From a candidate division WWE3 bacterium RBG_19FT_COMBO_53_11 (lineage in GTDB: Bacteria > Patescibacteriota > WWE3 > 9FT-COMBO-53-11): 55,126 nt of DNA. The DNA is taken from assembly GCA_001772805.1 (NCBI GenBank), contig MEUW01000001.1:1-55126 (forward strand), given 5' to 3'. The translations under genes were made by a program, and so were the position numbers. The notes under the pieces are model-generated. The model was not told where the DNA came from. It searched no databases and saw only the letters and a program-made list of their open reading frames with translations. This document shows, in pieces, positions 40,081 through 47,784 of the stretch (the first letter of the stretch is position 1; every line of letters starts with the position of its first letter).

Positions 40081-41415
40081 ATGATTTGGGCTAATTTTCT
40101 CCATTTTTACCAGCCGCCGACCCAGAAGAAAATTTGGGTGGATCGGATTACGGAAGAATCCTACCGGCGGGTGCTTAAAGGATTGCTCGACCACCCCGCG
40201 GCGCGGGTGACTCTGAATATCAACGGGGTTTTGCTCGACCTTTGGGAAGAGTTTGGCCACAAGGATGTGATCGAGATGGTCGGCCAACTTCTGGATCGAG
40301 GTCAGATCGAACTGACCGGTTCGGCGAAATTCCATCCCCTCTTGCCGACAATCCCCGAAGACGAGATCAAGCGGCAGATCGAACTGAACGCCGTTACCCT
40401 GAAGAAGTACTTCGGTGATTACCAACCAAAGGGATTTTTCCCGCCCGAGATGGCCTACGACTCGGTTGTGGCGAAAGTGGCGAAGGAGATGGGATTCTCA
40501 TGGATTATTGCCGAAGAGCTTTCATATCCCGGTAAAGTAGCTTACGACCGTATCTACCAGGATCAGGAAACCGGAATAACGCTCTTCTTCCGGGAGCGGG
40601 AAACTTCCTACAAGATTCTCTCCGGCCAGTTGGGGACCGACCGCCTTTTCCTGGAGGCGCTTGGAGCACGGGTCTGGAAGAACGAATATCTGCTGACGGC
40701 GATGGACGGGGAGACTTTTGGCCATCACCGGCCGGGAATGGATCGGGCGCTGATGGAACTTCTCTCCCTTGAAGCCGTGCCGACCGTTCTGATCTCCGAA
40801 CTTCCGGAGAAGTTCCCCCAGGTGGAGAAGGTATCGCCCCGTCCCTCGACTTGGGCTTTAATGGAAAAGGACCTGGAGAAAAAGGTGCCGTTCGCCCGCT
40901 GGGATGATCCTGATAATGAGATTCACAAGACGCAGTGGGAGCTGACCGAACTGGCAATTAAGACCGTTCGGAATTCGAAAGATCCGGGTAAATCCCGGGA
41001 AATGCTGGATCGGGCAATCCATTCCGACCAGTACTGGTGGGCTTCGGCGCGGCCGTGGTGGTCGTTGGAAATGATCGAGCGGGGGGCGTTTGAGCTTAAA
41101 GAAACGATTTCGATGGTGCCGGCCGCAGCGGACGAAATTAAGCAAAAGGCCAAGGATCTTTACTTCTCAATTATCACCACCGGCTTTGCTTGGCAACGCG
41201 AAGGGCGAGTCGAGGAGCTGGCGAAAGTCGAAGATGAAGAAATTCGAATGCATACCGACTCCGCTCTCCCCGGCTTGCCCAAAGAAGAGATCGAAAAAAT
41301 GATCAAACACCTCGAAGATGAGATGGAAGAGGTGACCCGCAACCGCGAATTCGAGCGGGCGGCGTTGCTGCGGGATCGAATTAAAGAGCTTGATAATTAC
41401 GTTAATCAGAAATAA
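40081..41415 (+). CDS. GH57 family glycoside hydrolase, copy 2, with a C-terminal UVR-like motif
   Basis: 444 residues. The same GH57 signatures as copy 1: HFYQPPTQ, GSAKFHPLL, GFFPPEMAY, MDGETFGHHRPGMD. The extra 45 residues at the C-terminus (EIEKMIKHLEDEMEEVTRN..EFERAALLRDRIKEL) match the UVR coiled-coil motif of UvrB, UvrC and ClpC, a protein-protein contact module. This may tether the enzyme to a partner. TATACT (40067-40072) 8 nt before the ATG suggests a leaderless start, so this gene may be expressed separately from the operon in front. Confidence 0.9.
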   Translation: MIWANFLHFYQPPTQKKIWVDRITEESYRRVLKGLLDHPAARVTLNINGVLLDLWEEFGHKDVIEMVGQLLDRGQIELTGSAKFHPLLPTIPEDEIKRQIELNAVTLKKYFGDYQPKGFFPPEMAYDSVVAKVAKEMGFSWIIAEELSYPGKVAYDRIYQDQETGITLFFRERETSYKILSGQLGTDRLFLEALGARVWKNEYLLTAMDGETFGHHRPGMDRALMELLSLEAVPTVLISELPEKFPQVEKVSPRPSTWALMEKDLEKKVPFARWDDPDNEIHKTQWELTELAIKTVRNSKDPGKSREMLDRAIHSDQYWWASARPWWSLEMIERGAFELKETISMVPAAADEIKQKAKDLYFSIITTGFAWQREGRVEELAKVEDEEIRMHTDSALPGLPKEEIEKMIKHLEDEMEEVTRNREFERAALLRDRIKELDNYVNQK

Positions 41416-41490
41416 TGTCTCACTCTAGTCTATGCTGGGTTGGGGGATTGATAGTTGCCAAAAATTATAATTCTAAAGACTTAACCAACA

Positions 41491-42414
41491 ATGTTTGAAA
41501 ACATTTTCACGAAAGAAAAATTCGAACCGCAAAAGTTCTTTCGAAAAGGCCCGAGGGTATATGTAATTGGCGGCCGCTTGCAAAGAAATGGGGGATTGGA
41601 AGCGGTTTTCAAGTCCCCGTTTCACAGCGACCAAACCCTTACTAATCTTCATTTGCGACGCGAGGCGTTTTTTTTGCAGTCCGCACCGGCAGACCTTCAA
41701 AAATTCCTTCCCGCGATCTACGATTTCGGTCAAGACGGCGGCGGACGGTTCTGGTATTTGGTGGAATGGGTTAAGCCCGGCAAGCCGCAAACAAGCGGAA
41801 AGAGCGACTTTGTGATTGTGGATAACTTCTTTACCCAAGGTAACCTAATTTGGTGTTTAAACACGCTCGCTGCGCTTCGGCGTATATCTGGAGATATTCC
41901 GGCTGGATTTGCGAAAGAGATCGCTAAAACCGGTTATAGCCTGAAAGACTACCGGGGAATGATGGAACCGTTGGGCAGAAAGTTTTTTGACCGAAAAGTG
42001 CTCGCTGCGGTCAAAAAACTTTTGGACGCCGCCGAATCGATTTATGACCGTGCCAATCGGACTACGATTACTCACCATGAATTCTACGGCTCGCAGATTT
42101 TGAGCAGCGGAAAGACCTTCAAATTGGCCGACTGGGAAAACGTAGGTTGGGGAAATCCCCTGCGCGATTTTACTTCGCTGTGGATTCGGGCGTACGAGCA
42201 CCCCGCTTGGCAAAAGAAGTTTTTGGAAGGTTTTAGAAAGGACTTGCGCATCAGTCCGGGGGAGTTTGAGGTTTTATTCGGGGTGGAGAAAATCCTCCAA
42301 AATTTCGGGAACCTCACGCTCTTCGGCCACTCTCGTTTATCGGAGGAGGTCTCCCGCAAGAAGAAAGCAGTGGAATTTTTACGCCGGTGCGTACTGGAAG
42401 TTGTGGGAGGATAG
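41491..42414 (+). CDS. Phosphotransferase-like (APH/choline-kinase fold) protein
   Basis: 307 residues. ITHHEFYGSQILSSGKTFKLADWENVGWGNPLRDF (about 195-230) corresponds to the catalytic loop plus metal site of APH-type small-molecule kinases (usual HxDxxxxN..DWE.A..G.P..D). The first position after HH is Glu instead of Asp and the Asn is replaced by Gln, so activity is uncertain. The N-lobe is short. The substrate is unknown. Next to the glucan cluster it could act on a sugar, but that is only context. Confidence 0.65.
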   Translation: MFENIFTKEKFEPQKFFRKGPRVYVIGGRLQRNGGLEAVFKSPFHSDQTLTNLHLRREAFFLQSAPADLQKFLPAIYDFGQDGGGRFWYLVEWVKPGKPQTSGKSDFVIVDNFFTQGNLIWCLNTLAALRRISGDIPAGFAKEIAKTGYSLKDYRGMMEPLGRKFFDRKVLAAVKKLLDAAESIYDRANRTTITHHEFYGSQILSSGKTFKLADWENVGWGNPLRDFTSLWIRAYEHPAWQKKFLEGFRKDLRISPGEFEVLFGVEKILQNFGNLTLFGHSRLSEEVSRKKKAVEFLRRCVLEVVGG

Positions 42415-42516
42415 GTGTTCGCGGCAGGCTCACATTCCTTAACACAAAGACGGCCGCCGTTGGCGACCTAGCTTCCTTCGGAAGGAGGCGCTTCGCTAAC
42501 GCTCAGGTGCCTATTG
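42412..42516. repeat. Long composite intergenic repeat, copy 2 (partner at 2411-2583)
   Basis: Begins at the stop of the preceding gene. Bases 42444-42516 match 2511-2583 with two differences by eye. It lacks the 67-bp piece inside copy 1. It includes GACGGCCGCCGT, TCCTTCGGAAGGA and GCTAACGCT palindromes and ends in GTGCCTATTG, which supplies the -35 of the secE promoter. Confidence 0.85.
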
Positions 42517-42568
42517 ACTTTCCTGATTAATAGCCCTAAGATTTACTTGACTCTGCGCGCAAAGAGTC
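42514..42568 (+). promoter_or_regulatory. secE promoter followed at once by a terminator-like hairpin
   Basis: TTGACT 42514-42519, 17-nt spacer, TAAGAT 42537-42542. The predicted start (about 42549) is the first base of GACTCT (42549-42554) / AGAGTC (42563-42568), followed by TTTTTTATTTT. The secE ATG is 12 nt beyond. The -35 is provided by the end of the repeat. Confidence 0.65.
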
Positions 42569-42580
42569 TTTTTTATTTTG

Positions 42581-42766
42581 ATGGAAAAGGTTTTTGGTTT
42601 CTTAAGAGAATCTTGGACGGAACTGAAGAAGGTGGTCTGGCCGAGTCGCCGGAAAACCGTCCGATTGACGGTCGCGGTGTTGGTGATCACTTTCGGCGTC
42701 GCCGGCTTTACGGCAGTGTTAGACTACTTTTTTAGTCGGATGTTGAATTTGTTGGTCGAAAGATAA
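42581..42766 (+). CDS. secE: Preprotein translocase subunit SecE
   Basis: 61 residues, the usual size of the short bacterial SecE. FLRESWTELKKVVWPSRRKT is the conserved cytoplasmic amphipathic helix, followed by one membrane helix (VAVLVITFGVAGFTAVLDYFF). It stabilises SecY in the translocon. Position before nusG-rplK-rplA is the standard order. ATG chosen over the TTG 3 nt upstream. No Shine-Dalgarno; a U-run hairpin precedes. Confidence 0.95.
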   Translation: MEKVFGFLRESWTELKKVVWPSRRKTVRLTVAVLVITFGVAGFTAVLDYFFSRMLNLLVER

Positions 42767-42812
42767 ACAATGGACGGCCGAGCGAAACGACCTAGAATTT
42801 TAAAGAAATAAA

Positions 42813-43340
42813 ATGTTGGAACTACACTGGTATGTTGTACATACTTACTCGGGGCACGAACAGAAGGTGGCGGATGCCCTGAAACAGAGGCTGGAGGCCT
42901 TCGGCCTCAAGGAACAAATTACCGAGATTCTCGTCCCGACCCAGGAGAAGATTGTGATTGATGCCGGCAAGAAAAAAACCATCCGCGAACGGCTTTTCCC
43001 GGGTTACGTGATGGTGCGGATGATCCTGACCGACGAGACCTGGGGAGTGGTGCGCAACACCACCGGTGTGACCGGGTTTGTCGGAGCGGGGGCCAAACCG
43101 ACGCCTCTTCCGGCGCATGAAGTGGATGCAATCCTCAAGTTCACCAAGCTGGAAGCGCCCAAGTTTGAGCTCAAGTTCAAAGTGGACGAAACGGTCAAGG
43201 TAATCGATGGGCCGTTCACCGATTTTCTGGGTAAGGTCGATGAGATCGACGAAGAAAAAGGTAAAGTCAAGGTCTTGGTTTCGGTTTTCGGAAGAGAAAC
43301 CCCAATTGAGTTAGACTTTTTGCAAGTTTCAAGGCTATGA
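42813..43340 (+). CDS. nusG: Transcription termination/antitermination factor NusG
   Basis: 175 residues. The NGN domain starts HWYVVHTYSGHEQKVADALKQR and the C-terminal KOW domain has VKVIDGPFTDFLGKVDEIDEEKGKVKVLV. It links RNA polymerase with Rho or the ribosome. Length is typical. A 46-nt spacer after secE. Confidence 0.96.
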   Translation: MLELHWYVVHTYSGHEQKVADALKQRLEAFGLKEQITEILVPTQEKIVIDAGKKKTIRERLFPGYVMVRMILTDETWGVVRNTTGVTGFVGAGAKPTPLPAHEVDAILKFTKLEAPKFELKFKVDETVKVIDGPFTDFLGKVDEIDEEKGKVKVLVSVFGRETPIELDFLQVSRL

Positions 43341-43404
43341 TGAAACGCAGCAAAAAGCTAGGTTTCCGAAGGAAGCCGCCTCTTCTCCAAGTTAGAAGAC
43401 TCTA

Positions 43405-43827
43405 ATGGCTAAGAAAGTTAAAGCGACGCTAAAACTAAACATTCCGGCCGGGGAAGCTACTCCCGCCCCGCCGATCGGTCCCGCGCTGGGTCAGCACGGC
43501 GTGGCGATTATGGATTTCTGCAAGGCCTACAACGAAAAGACATCCGGTTTGAAAGGACAGATTATTCCGGCGGTGGTGACGATCTATGGGGATCGCAGCT
43601 TTACCTTTGTGACCAAAACTCCGCCCACTGGGGCGTTAATCAAGAAAGCGGCAGGAGTGGAAAAGGGCTCCGGCGTGACCCCAAAAGAGAAAACCGGCAA
43701 GATCACGCGCCAACAGGCGCGAGAGATTGCGGAACAGAAAATGGTGGATCTGAATGCCAAGGATATCGAATCCGCCATCAAAATCATCGAAGGCCAGGCG
43801 CGAAGTATGGGGATTGACGTCGAATAA
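43405..43827 (+). CDS. rplK: 50S ribosomal protein L11
   Basis: 140 residues. [23 protein letters not shown] is the hallmark N-terminus. The C-terminal rRNA-binding domain (about 70-140) is complete. It lies 2 nt before rplA. The spacer after nusG (43341-43404) contains a truncated AAAAAGCTAGG..TTCCGAAGGAA palindrome. Confidence 0.97.
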   Translation: MAKKVKATLKLNIPAGEATPAPPIGPALGQHGVAIMDFCKAYNEKTSGLKGQIIPAVVTIYGDRSFTFVTKTPPTGALIKKAAGVEKGSGVTPKEKTGKITRQQAREIAEQKMVDLNAKDIESAIKIIEGQARSMGIDVE

Positions 43828-43829
43828 TC

Positions 43830-44705
43830 ATGGGCGGAAGAAAACCCAAAATCATTTCAGCTGAAGAAGTTGTGCCTGCCGGCAAGCAGGAAACTCCAAA
43901 GCCTCAAACCGGGGAAGGAAAGAAAGAACCCGACAATCGAGCATCAGAGAGATTGCTAGGTTCGCGCAGCGAGCCGTCGAAAAAGGTTAAGAAATCCGTT
44001 TCTAACCGTCAAAAAAAGGTTCGGGGCAAGAAATACCAAGAAGCCAAAAAGAAAGTTGAGTCTCGCGTTTACCCCGTTACGGAGGCAATTAAACTCGTGA
44101 AAGGAACTTCCACGACCGAATTCGACGCGGCGATTGACGTGCACATCAATCTTGGTCTCAAAAAAGATAAGGCCGAACAGCAGCTCCGCAGTTTTCTGGC
44201 GCTTCCCTACGGCACCGGAAAATCGGTGAAGGTGCTGATCTTCGCAGATGGTTCCGCAGCGAAAGAGGCCTTGGAAGCCGGGGCGGATCAGATCGGAGAC
44301 GATGCCGTAATTGAGAGCATCGCCCAGGGCAAGCTTCCCGATGCGGACGCCGTGGTCGCCACGCCCGCCTTTATGCCCAAGCTGGCCCGGATTGCCCGCT
44401 TTTTGGGGCCCAAAGGCCTAATGCCAACACCAAAGGCCGGAACGGTGACGGAGAATCCGGCCGAGTTGGTCGGCCAGCTAAAGCAGGGAAGGGTGGAGAT
44501 TAAGACCGAAGCCGCGCCGATTGTGCACCTCTCCATCGGAAAAGTTTCTACTCCCGATGAAAATCTCATTGCTAACCTCAAGGCGATCGTTTCGGAGATT
44601 AATCGCCTCAAACCGCCGAAAGTTCAGGGCAATTACATCTTGGCGGTTTTTCTGGCCCCGACGATGGGACCGAGCGTCAAGGTGGATCTTGCGAGTTTGA
44701 CATAG
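43830..44705 (+). CDS. rplA: 50S ribosomal protein L1 with a long N-terminal extension
   Basis: 291 residues against about 230 in most bacteria. The conserved L1 protein begins near residue 66 (GKKYQEAKKKVESRVYPVTEAIKLVK) and includes FLGPKGLMPTPKAGTVT. The first 65 residues are low-complexity and basic. They contain VPAGKQ, encoded by the palindrome GTGCCTGCCGGCAAGCAG (43872-43889), whose close relative lies in the L10 gene. No other in-frame start matches a normal L1 N-terminus, so the extension may be real. Confidence 0.94.
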   Translation: MGGRKPKIISAEEVVPAGKQETPKPQTGEGKKEPDNRASERLLGSRSEPSKKVKKSVSNRQKKVRGKKYQEAKKKVESRVYPVTEAIKLVKGTSTTEFDAAIDVHINLGLKKDKAEQQLRSFLALPYGTGKSVKVLIFADGSAAKEALEAGADQIGDDAVIESIAQGKLPDADAVVATPAFMPKLARIARFLGPKGLMPTPKAGTVTENPAELVGQLKQGRVEIKTEAAPIVHLSIGKVSTPDENLIANLKAIVSEINRLKPPKVQGNYILAVFLAPTMGPSVKVDLASLT

Positions 44706-44722
44706 ATCGGGTATAGTATAAG
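44697..44722 (+). promoter_or_regulatory. Possible internal promoter for rplJL
   Basis: TTGACA (44697-44702) overlaps the L1 stop codon. TATAGTATAA follows at 44712-44721. Spacing to TATAAG is only about 14 nt, so this is weak. Confidence 0.35.
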
Positions 44723-44723
44723 T

Positions 44724-44785
44724 CATCCGAAGACAGTGGGGGTCCCGAGCGTAGTCGAGGGGCTTAATCATCCCGCCGAGGAATT
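44724..44785 (+). promoter_or_regulatory. L10 leader (ribosomal protein L10-L12 autoregulation element)
   Basis: CATCCGAAGACAGTGGGGG..CTTAATCATCCCGCCGAGGA has the conserved CCGAAGACAG and CCGCCGAGG segments of the known L10 leader kink-turn. Free L10(L12)4 complex binds it to repress rplJL. It sits where expected, between rplA and rplJ. Confidence 0.8.
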
Positions 44786-44885
44786 GATAGTAGCGAGTTG
44801 CGAGTAGCAAGTAGCTAGTATTTTCTCGGCGCGAGCCGAGTTTTTGTTTAACTTGATACTCGCCACTAGTTACTGGCTACTAATT
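44786..44885 (+). terminator. Attenuator hairpin of the L10 leader, flanked by word repeats
   Basis: CTCGGC GCGA GCCGAG TTTTT (44825-44845). Its left arm is also complementary to GCCGAG in the leader (44775-44780), giving a terminator/antiterminator choice. The hairpin is embedded between GTAGCGAGTTGCGAGTAGC words (44786-44822) and their inverse (44849-44885), so a repeat pair has been inserted around it. Confidence 0.7.
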
Positions 44886-44891
44886 ATTGCA

Positions 44892-45506
44892 ATGGTTAAC
44901 GAGGCCGTGCCTGCCGGTAGGCAGAAAAAAGTTCAACAAGTTGAAGAGCTAGCGAAAGAAGCCGCCGAGTCGGGAGCGGTGGTGTTCTCCGATTATTCCG
45001 GATTAACCGTGGCGGAGATGTCTGAACTCCGCAAGAAACTGGCGGTGCTCGGCGCCGATTTGCGGGTAGTGAAAAACACTCTTCTTGGTCTGGCTTTGGA
45101 AAAAGCCGGACTTCGCTCCGAGAAGCTAGCGAGTTCGGATCGTGTCCTTTCTTCCGAAGAACTGGAAGGGCCGACCGCAGCGCTTTTCTCCCATTCGGCC
45201 GATCCGATCGAGAGCATCAAAGTCCTGGTCTCTTATCTCAAGGAAAAGGCCAAGGGGGAGGTCAAGTTTGGATTTTTCTCCGCCAAAGGCGGGCCCGCCT
45301 CGGGCGGGGAGATGACCTTAATGGCTGCGGAGGGGTTTGCCGAACTGGCGATGCTTCCCGGTAAACTGGTATTGCAGACCCGGTTAGTATCACAACTCTC
45401 GGCCCCGATATACAAACTAGCGTATGTGTTGTCAGCCCAGCAACAGAAGTTGGTAATGATTTTCGATGCAATCGCGAAAACGAAGGGGGGTGTTGCTAAT
45501 GGCTGA
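44892..45506 (+). CDS. rplJ: 50S ribosomal protein L10
   Basis: 204 residues from the ATG at 44892. Builds the base of the L12 stalk. Core [35 protein letters not shown] is typical. Residues 6-11 (VPAGRQ) come from GTGCCTGCCGGTAGGCAG (44907-44924), a palindromic insertion also present in L1. The C-terminal part binds L12. The last 8 nt overlap rplL. About 25 residues longer than common L10. Confidence 0.94.
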   Translation: MVNEAVPAGRQKKVQQVEELAKEAAESGAVVFSDYSGLTVAEMSELRKKLAVLGADLRVVKNTLLGLALEKAGLRSEKLASSDRVLSSEELEGPTAALFSHSADPIESIKVLVSYLKEKAKGEVKFGFFSAKGGPASGGEMTLMAAEGFAELAMLPGKLVLQTRLVSQLSAPIYKLAYVLSAQQQKLVMIFDAIAKTKGGVANG

Positions 45507-45939
45507 AGAAATTAAAGAAGAGAAAAAGGAAGTAAAGGAAGTTAAGCTTTCCAAGAAAGCCGGTGAGATTTTGAAAGCGGTGGAGGAGCTGTCGGTTTTG
45601 GAATTGAACGAGTTGGTTAAAGCTTTGGAAGATAAGTTTGGGGTTTCCTCGGCTCCGGTGGCAATGGCCGCTCCTGCGGCAGGTGCTGCTCCGGCCGGCG
45701 GGGAGGCCGCTCCGGCGGAAGAGAAGGCCGCATATGATGTCGTCTTGACGGATTCCGGGGCTAACAAAATTGCGGTGATCAAGGCTCTCCGAGAGCTTAA
45801 CCAGAACTTGGGATTGGCGGAGGCCAAAGGGATCGCCGATAATCCAGGTAAACCGATCTTAGAGGGGGCAAAGAAAGAAGACGCAGAAGCCGCGAAGAAG
45901 AAGCTGGAAGAAGCGGGCGCGAAGGTTGAGCTTAAGTAA
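45499..45939 (+). CDS. rplL: 50S ribosomal protein L7/L12
   Basis: 146 residues. The N-terminal dimerisation domain ([26 protein letters not shown]) is joined by an Ala/Pro hinge ([17 protein letters not shown]) to the C-terminal factor-binding domain ([33 protein letters not shown]). There is an extra Lys/Glu-rich N-terminus of about 18 residues. The start overlaps rplJ and has a GGGGGGTG purine stretch upstream. Confidence 0.96.
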   Translation: MAEEIKEEKKEVKEVKLSKKAGEILKAVEELSVLELNELVKALEDKFGVSSAPVAMAAPAAGAAPAGGEAAPAEEKAAYDVVLTDSGANKIAVIKALRELNQNLGLAEAKGIADNPGKPILEGAKKEDAEAAKKKLEEAGAKVELK

Positions 45940-45949
45940 GAATCCTCGC

Positions 45950-46025
45950 TTTGCTCGGAATCTTGGAACGGATCAAACCGTTAACGTCTAAGGGCGTTGC
46001 TCGCCTTAGGCGAGATAATACCTTT
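45950..46025. repeat. Small palindromes after rplL
   Basis: ATTCC-GAGCAAAG type inverted words, AACGGATCAAACCGTT, then CTCGCCTTAGGCGAG (near 45993-46007). The latter belongs to the TCGCC..GGCGA family. No good U-run terminator. Confidence 0.5.
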
Positions 46026-46046
46026 CGCTAAAGATCAAGACCGTCT

Positions 46047-47744
46047 TTAAATAGTTTCCCTTCGTTTCAGGGCCGTGATCGGTTTCTTCTTCACGGCAAT
46101 TGGGAATTTTAGGATTTCGGTTTCTTCCGCGATGGCTATTTCACTACCGTCGTAATATCCGCTCTGATCGATTCTTTCCCAATCGAACGAGGCAACGAGG
46201 ATTTTGTATTGCCCCTTTGGTGCCACAAACTGATACCGGCCCTGTTCGTTCGTGACCCGCCGCTTGATAAGTCTTCCCGATTCGATTTCAATCAGGGAAA
46301 GCGCGACTGCTTCTACGGGATTTCCAACCTCGTCCTTGACAATTCCCCAGGTTCTTTCAGTTCTAACGGTCCCCCCCGTAATGAGCGAGAGGGTGACAAC
46401 GTAGAAACCCGCGACTAATTGATTGTAGATGGTCGGGGCGGCGATGTAAGCGATGCCGGAGAGAACCAGACCGCCGATGAGAATCAACATGTTGGCAGCC
46501 GGTCCGTGTCTCCTAAAGATCCGTTGGACTAGCGCGCCCTCCGCGATTTCTTTCGGATCAAGTGGGATACTCGATTTTACGACGGGTTGATTCTCGACAA
46601 TTTCGATTGCTCCCCCGCGGTAGATGTGGTCGTATTCGCCATCTTTTTCTCCCACGACCTTTTGGGAGGGAAAAGCGTACCCCGCCTTTAGGGCCTCCAA
46701 TTTGTATTTCCCGGGGCGGGTAACGAAGGAGAACGCTCCGGATTTTCCGGTTATTTCCATATCGACAAAACTTCCGGCCTCGTTCAGCAGTCGGACCAAT
46801 CCGCCTGTAAGAGGGTGCTTGGTGAAAGAATCGTAAAGGACTCCCCAGGGCTTCTTCTTACCCCGCTTAAATAGGAGCGGCCATAAGGGGATTCGGATGA
46901 GAGCATAAAGGTATCGGGTGGCGAGCAGTAACAAGTCTCCCGCAGTAAACAAGCCGGCTTGGAGCATAATTCCGAGCAGGGCGAGCGGCACCACGGCTTT
47001 CGATACCATATCGGCTACAGCCTTGACTGATTCCGGAAGGTTTTGAATTGCTGCGATGAGATCTCCGAAGACCTGCCCAATCTGCTCAATAATTTGAGAT
47101 ACTATCCCTCCGGGAGCGATTTCAAAGTAGAGTTCTTGGCTCTTCTGGCTGGTTTCTCCGGAGACGTTCGCCACAGCACTGCTTGTGTAGTTTCCCCCCT
47201 CAAGCGCATCGATGGTGATTTCCCACGATCCCGAAGTTGCGTCGGCGATACTACTAAATGTTTGGTCATACCCTTGGTCGGAGGTTAGATTAACGCTTAC
47301 CGTGGCGCCGGGGTAGCTGAATCCGATGAGCTTGACCGAGTTTTCTGGCAACCCGTCCTCTTCTTTGGAGACCAAGGTGGGCGGTAGAACCTTGTTACTC
47401 AAGGAGGTTCCTGGGATTAGGATCTTGTTGGTTACTCCGGCCTCGTCTACGGCGTATATATAGAGGTTCCCCACGTCCGTACTTTCCGCTTCAAAGGTAA
47501 AGTTCACCAGTCCTTTGCCGTCCAGCTTAGCTACGGCTTGGATCTCTTCGGCTCCGTTTTCGACGATCACTTCCGACCAGGGAGCGGTTTTGACGTTAAT
47601 AATGGAGATGGTCGTATCTCCTTGAATGTTGGAAAATAGAGTTCCAACCCCTTCCCCTCTGGTTTGGGCGAATGTTAATTCGGATAGGAACAAAAGGAAC
47701 AAGAAGAACGAGAGGACGATGAGGGTTCGGGCAAGCTTGCGCAT
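46047..47744 (-). CDS. Large exported membrane protein with carboxypeptidase-regulatory-like domains
   Basis: 565 residues. Signal peptide 1-26 (LIVLSFFLFLLFLSELTFAQ). Residues about 40-205 are beta-rich Ig-like modules (SIINVKTAPWSEVIVENG, and GATVSVNLTSDQGYDQTF). Two hydrophobic blocks (about 245-275 and 430-465) cross the membrane. Between and after them are two CarboxypepD_reg-like folds (GLVRLLNEAGSFVDMEITGKSGAFSF, and GIVKDEVGNPVEAVALSLIE). It is divergent from the fibre gene and shares a 40-nt promoter region with it. Function unknown; likely part of an envelope assembly. Confidence 0.75.
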   Translation of the reverse strand: MRKLARTLIVLSFFLFLLFLSELTFAQTRGEGVGTLFSNIQGDTTISIINVKTAPWSEVIVENGAEEIQAVAKLDGKGLVNFTFEAESTDVGNLYIYAVDEAGVTNKILIPGTSLSNKVLPPTLVSKEEDGLPENSVKLIGFSYPGATVSVNLTSDQGYDQTFSSIADATSGSWEITIDALEGGNYTSSAVANVSGETSQKSQELYFEIAPGGIVSQIIEQIGQVFGDLIAAIQNLPESVKAVADMVSKAVVPLALLGIMLQAGLFTAGDLLLLATRYLYALIRIPLWPLLFKRGKKKPWGVLYDSFTKHPLTGGLVRLLNEAGSFVDMEITGKSGAFSFVTRPGKYKLEALKAGYAFPSQKVVGEKDGEYDHIYRGGAIEIVENQPVVKSSIPLDPKEIAEGALVQRIFRRHGPAANMLILIGGLVLSGIAYIAAPTIYNQLVAGFYVVTLSLITGGTVRTERTWGIVKDEVGNPVEAVALSLIEIESGRLIKRRVTNEQGRYQFVAPKGQYKILVASFDWERIDQSGYYDGSEIAIAEETEILKFPIAVKKKPITALKRRETI

Positions 47745-47784
47745 CTATGTTGACATATAGCATTTTTGCTATCATCAATGCTAG
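47745..47784. promoter_or_regulatory. Compact divergent promoter with a palindrome
   Basis: The 40 nt between the two ATGs hold TATATG (47754-47759, - strand, 9 nt before the left ATG), TATCAT (47770-47775, 9 nt before the right ATG) and the palindrome ATAGCA ttttt TGCTAT-like at 47757-47772. Both genes would be leaderless, and a bound regulator could control both. Confidence 0.55.
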
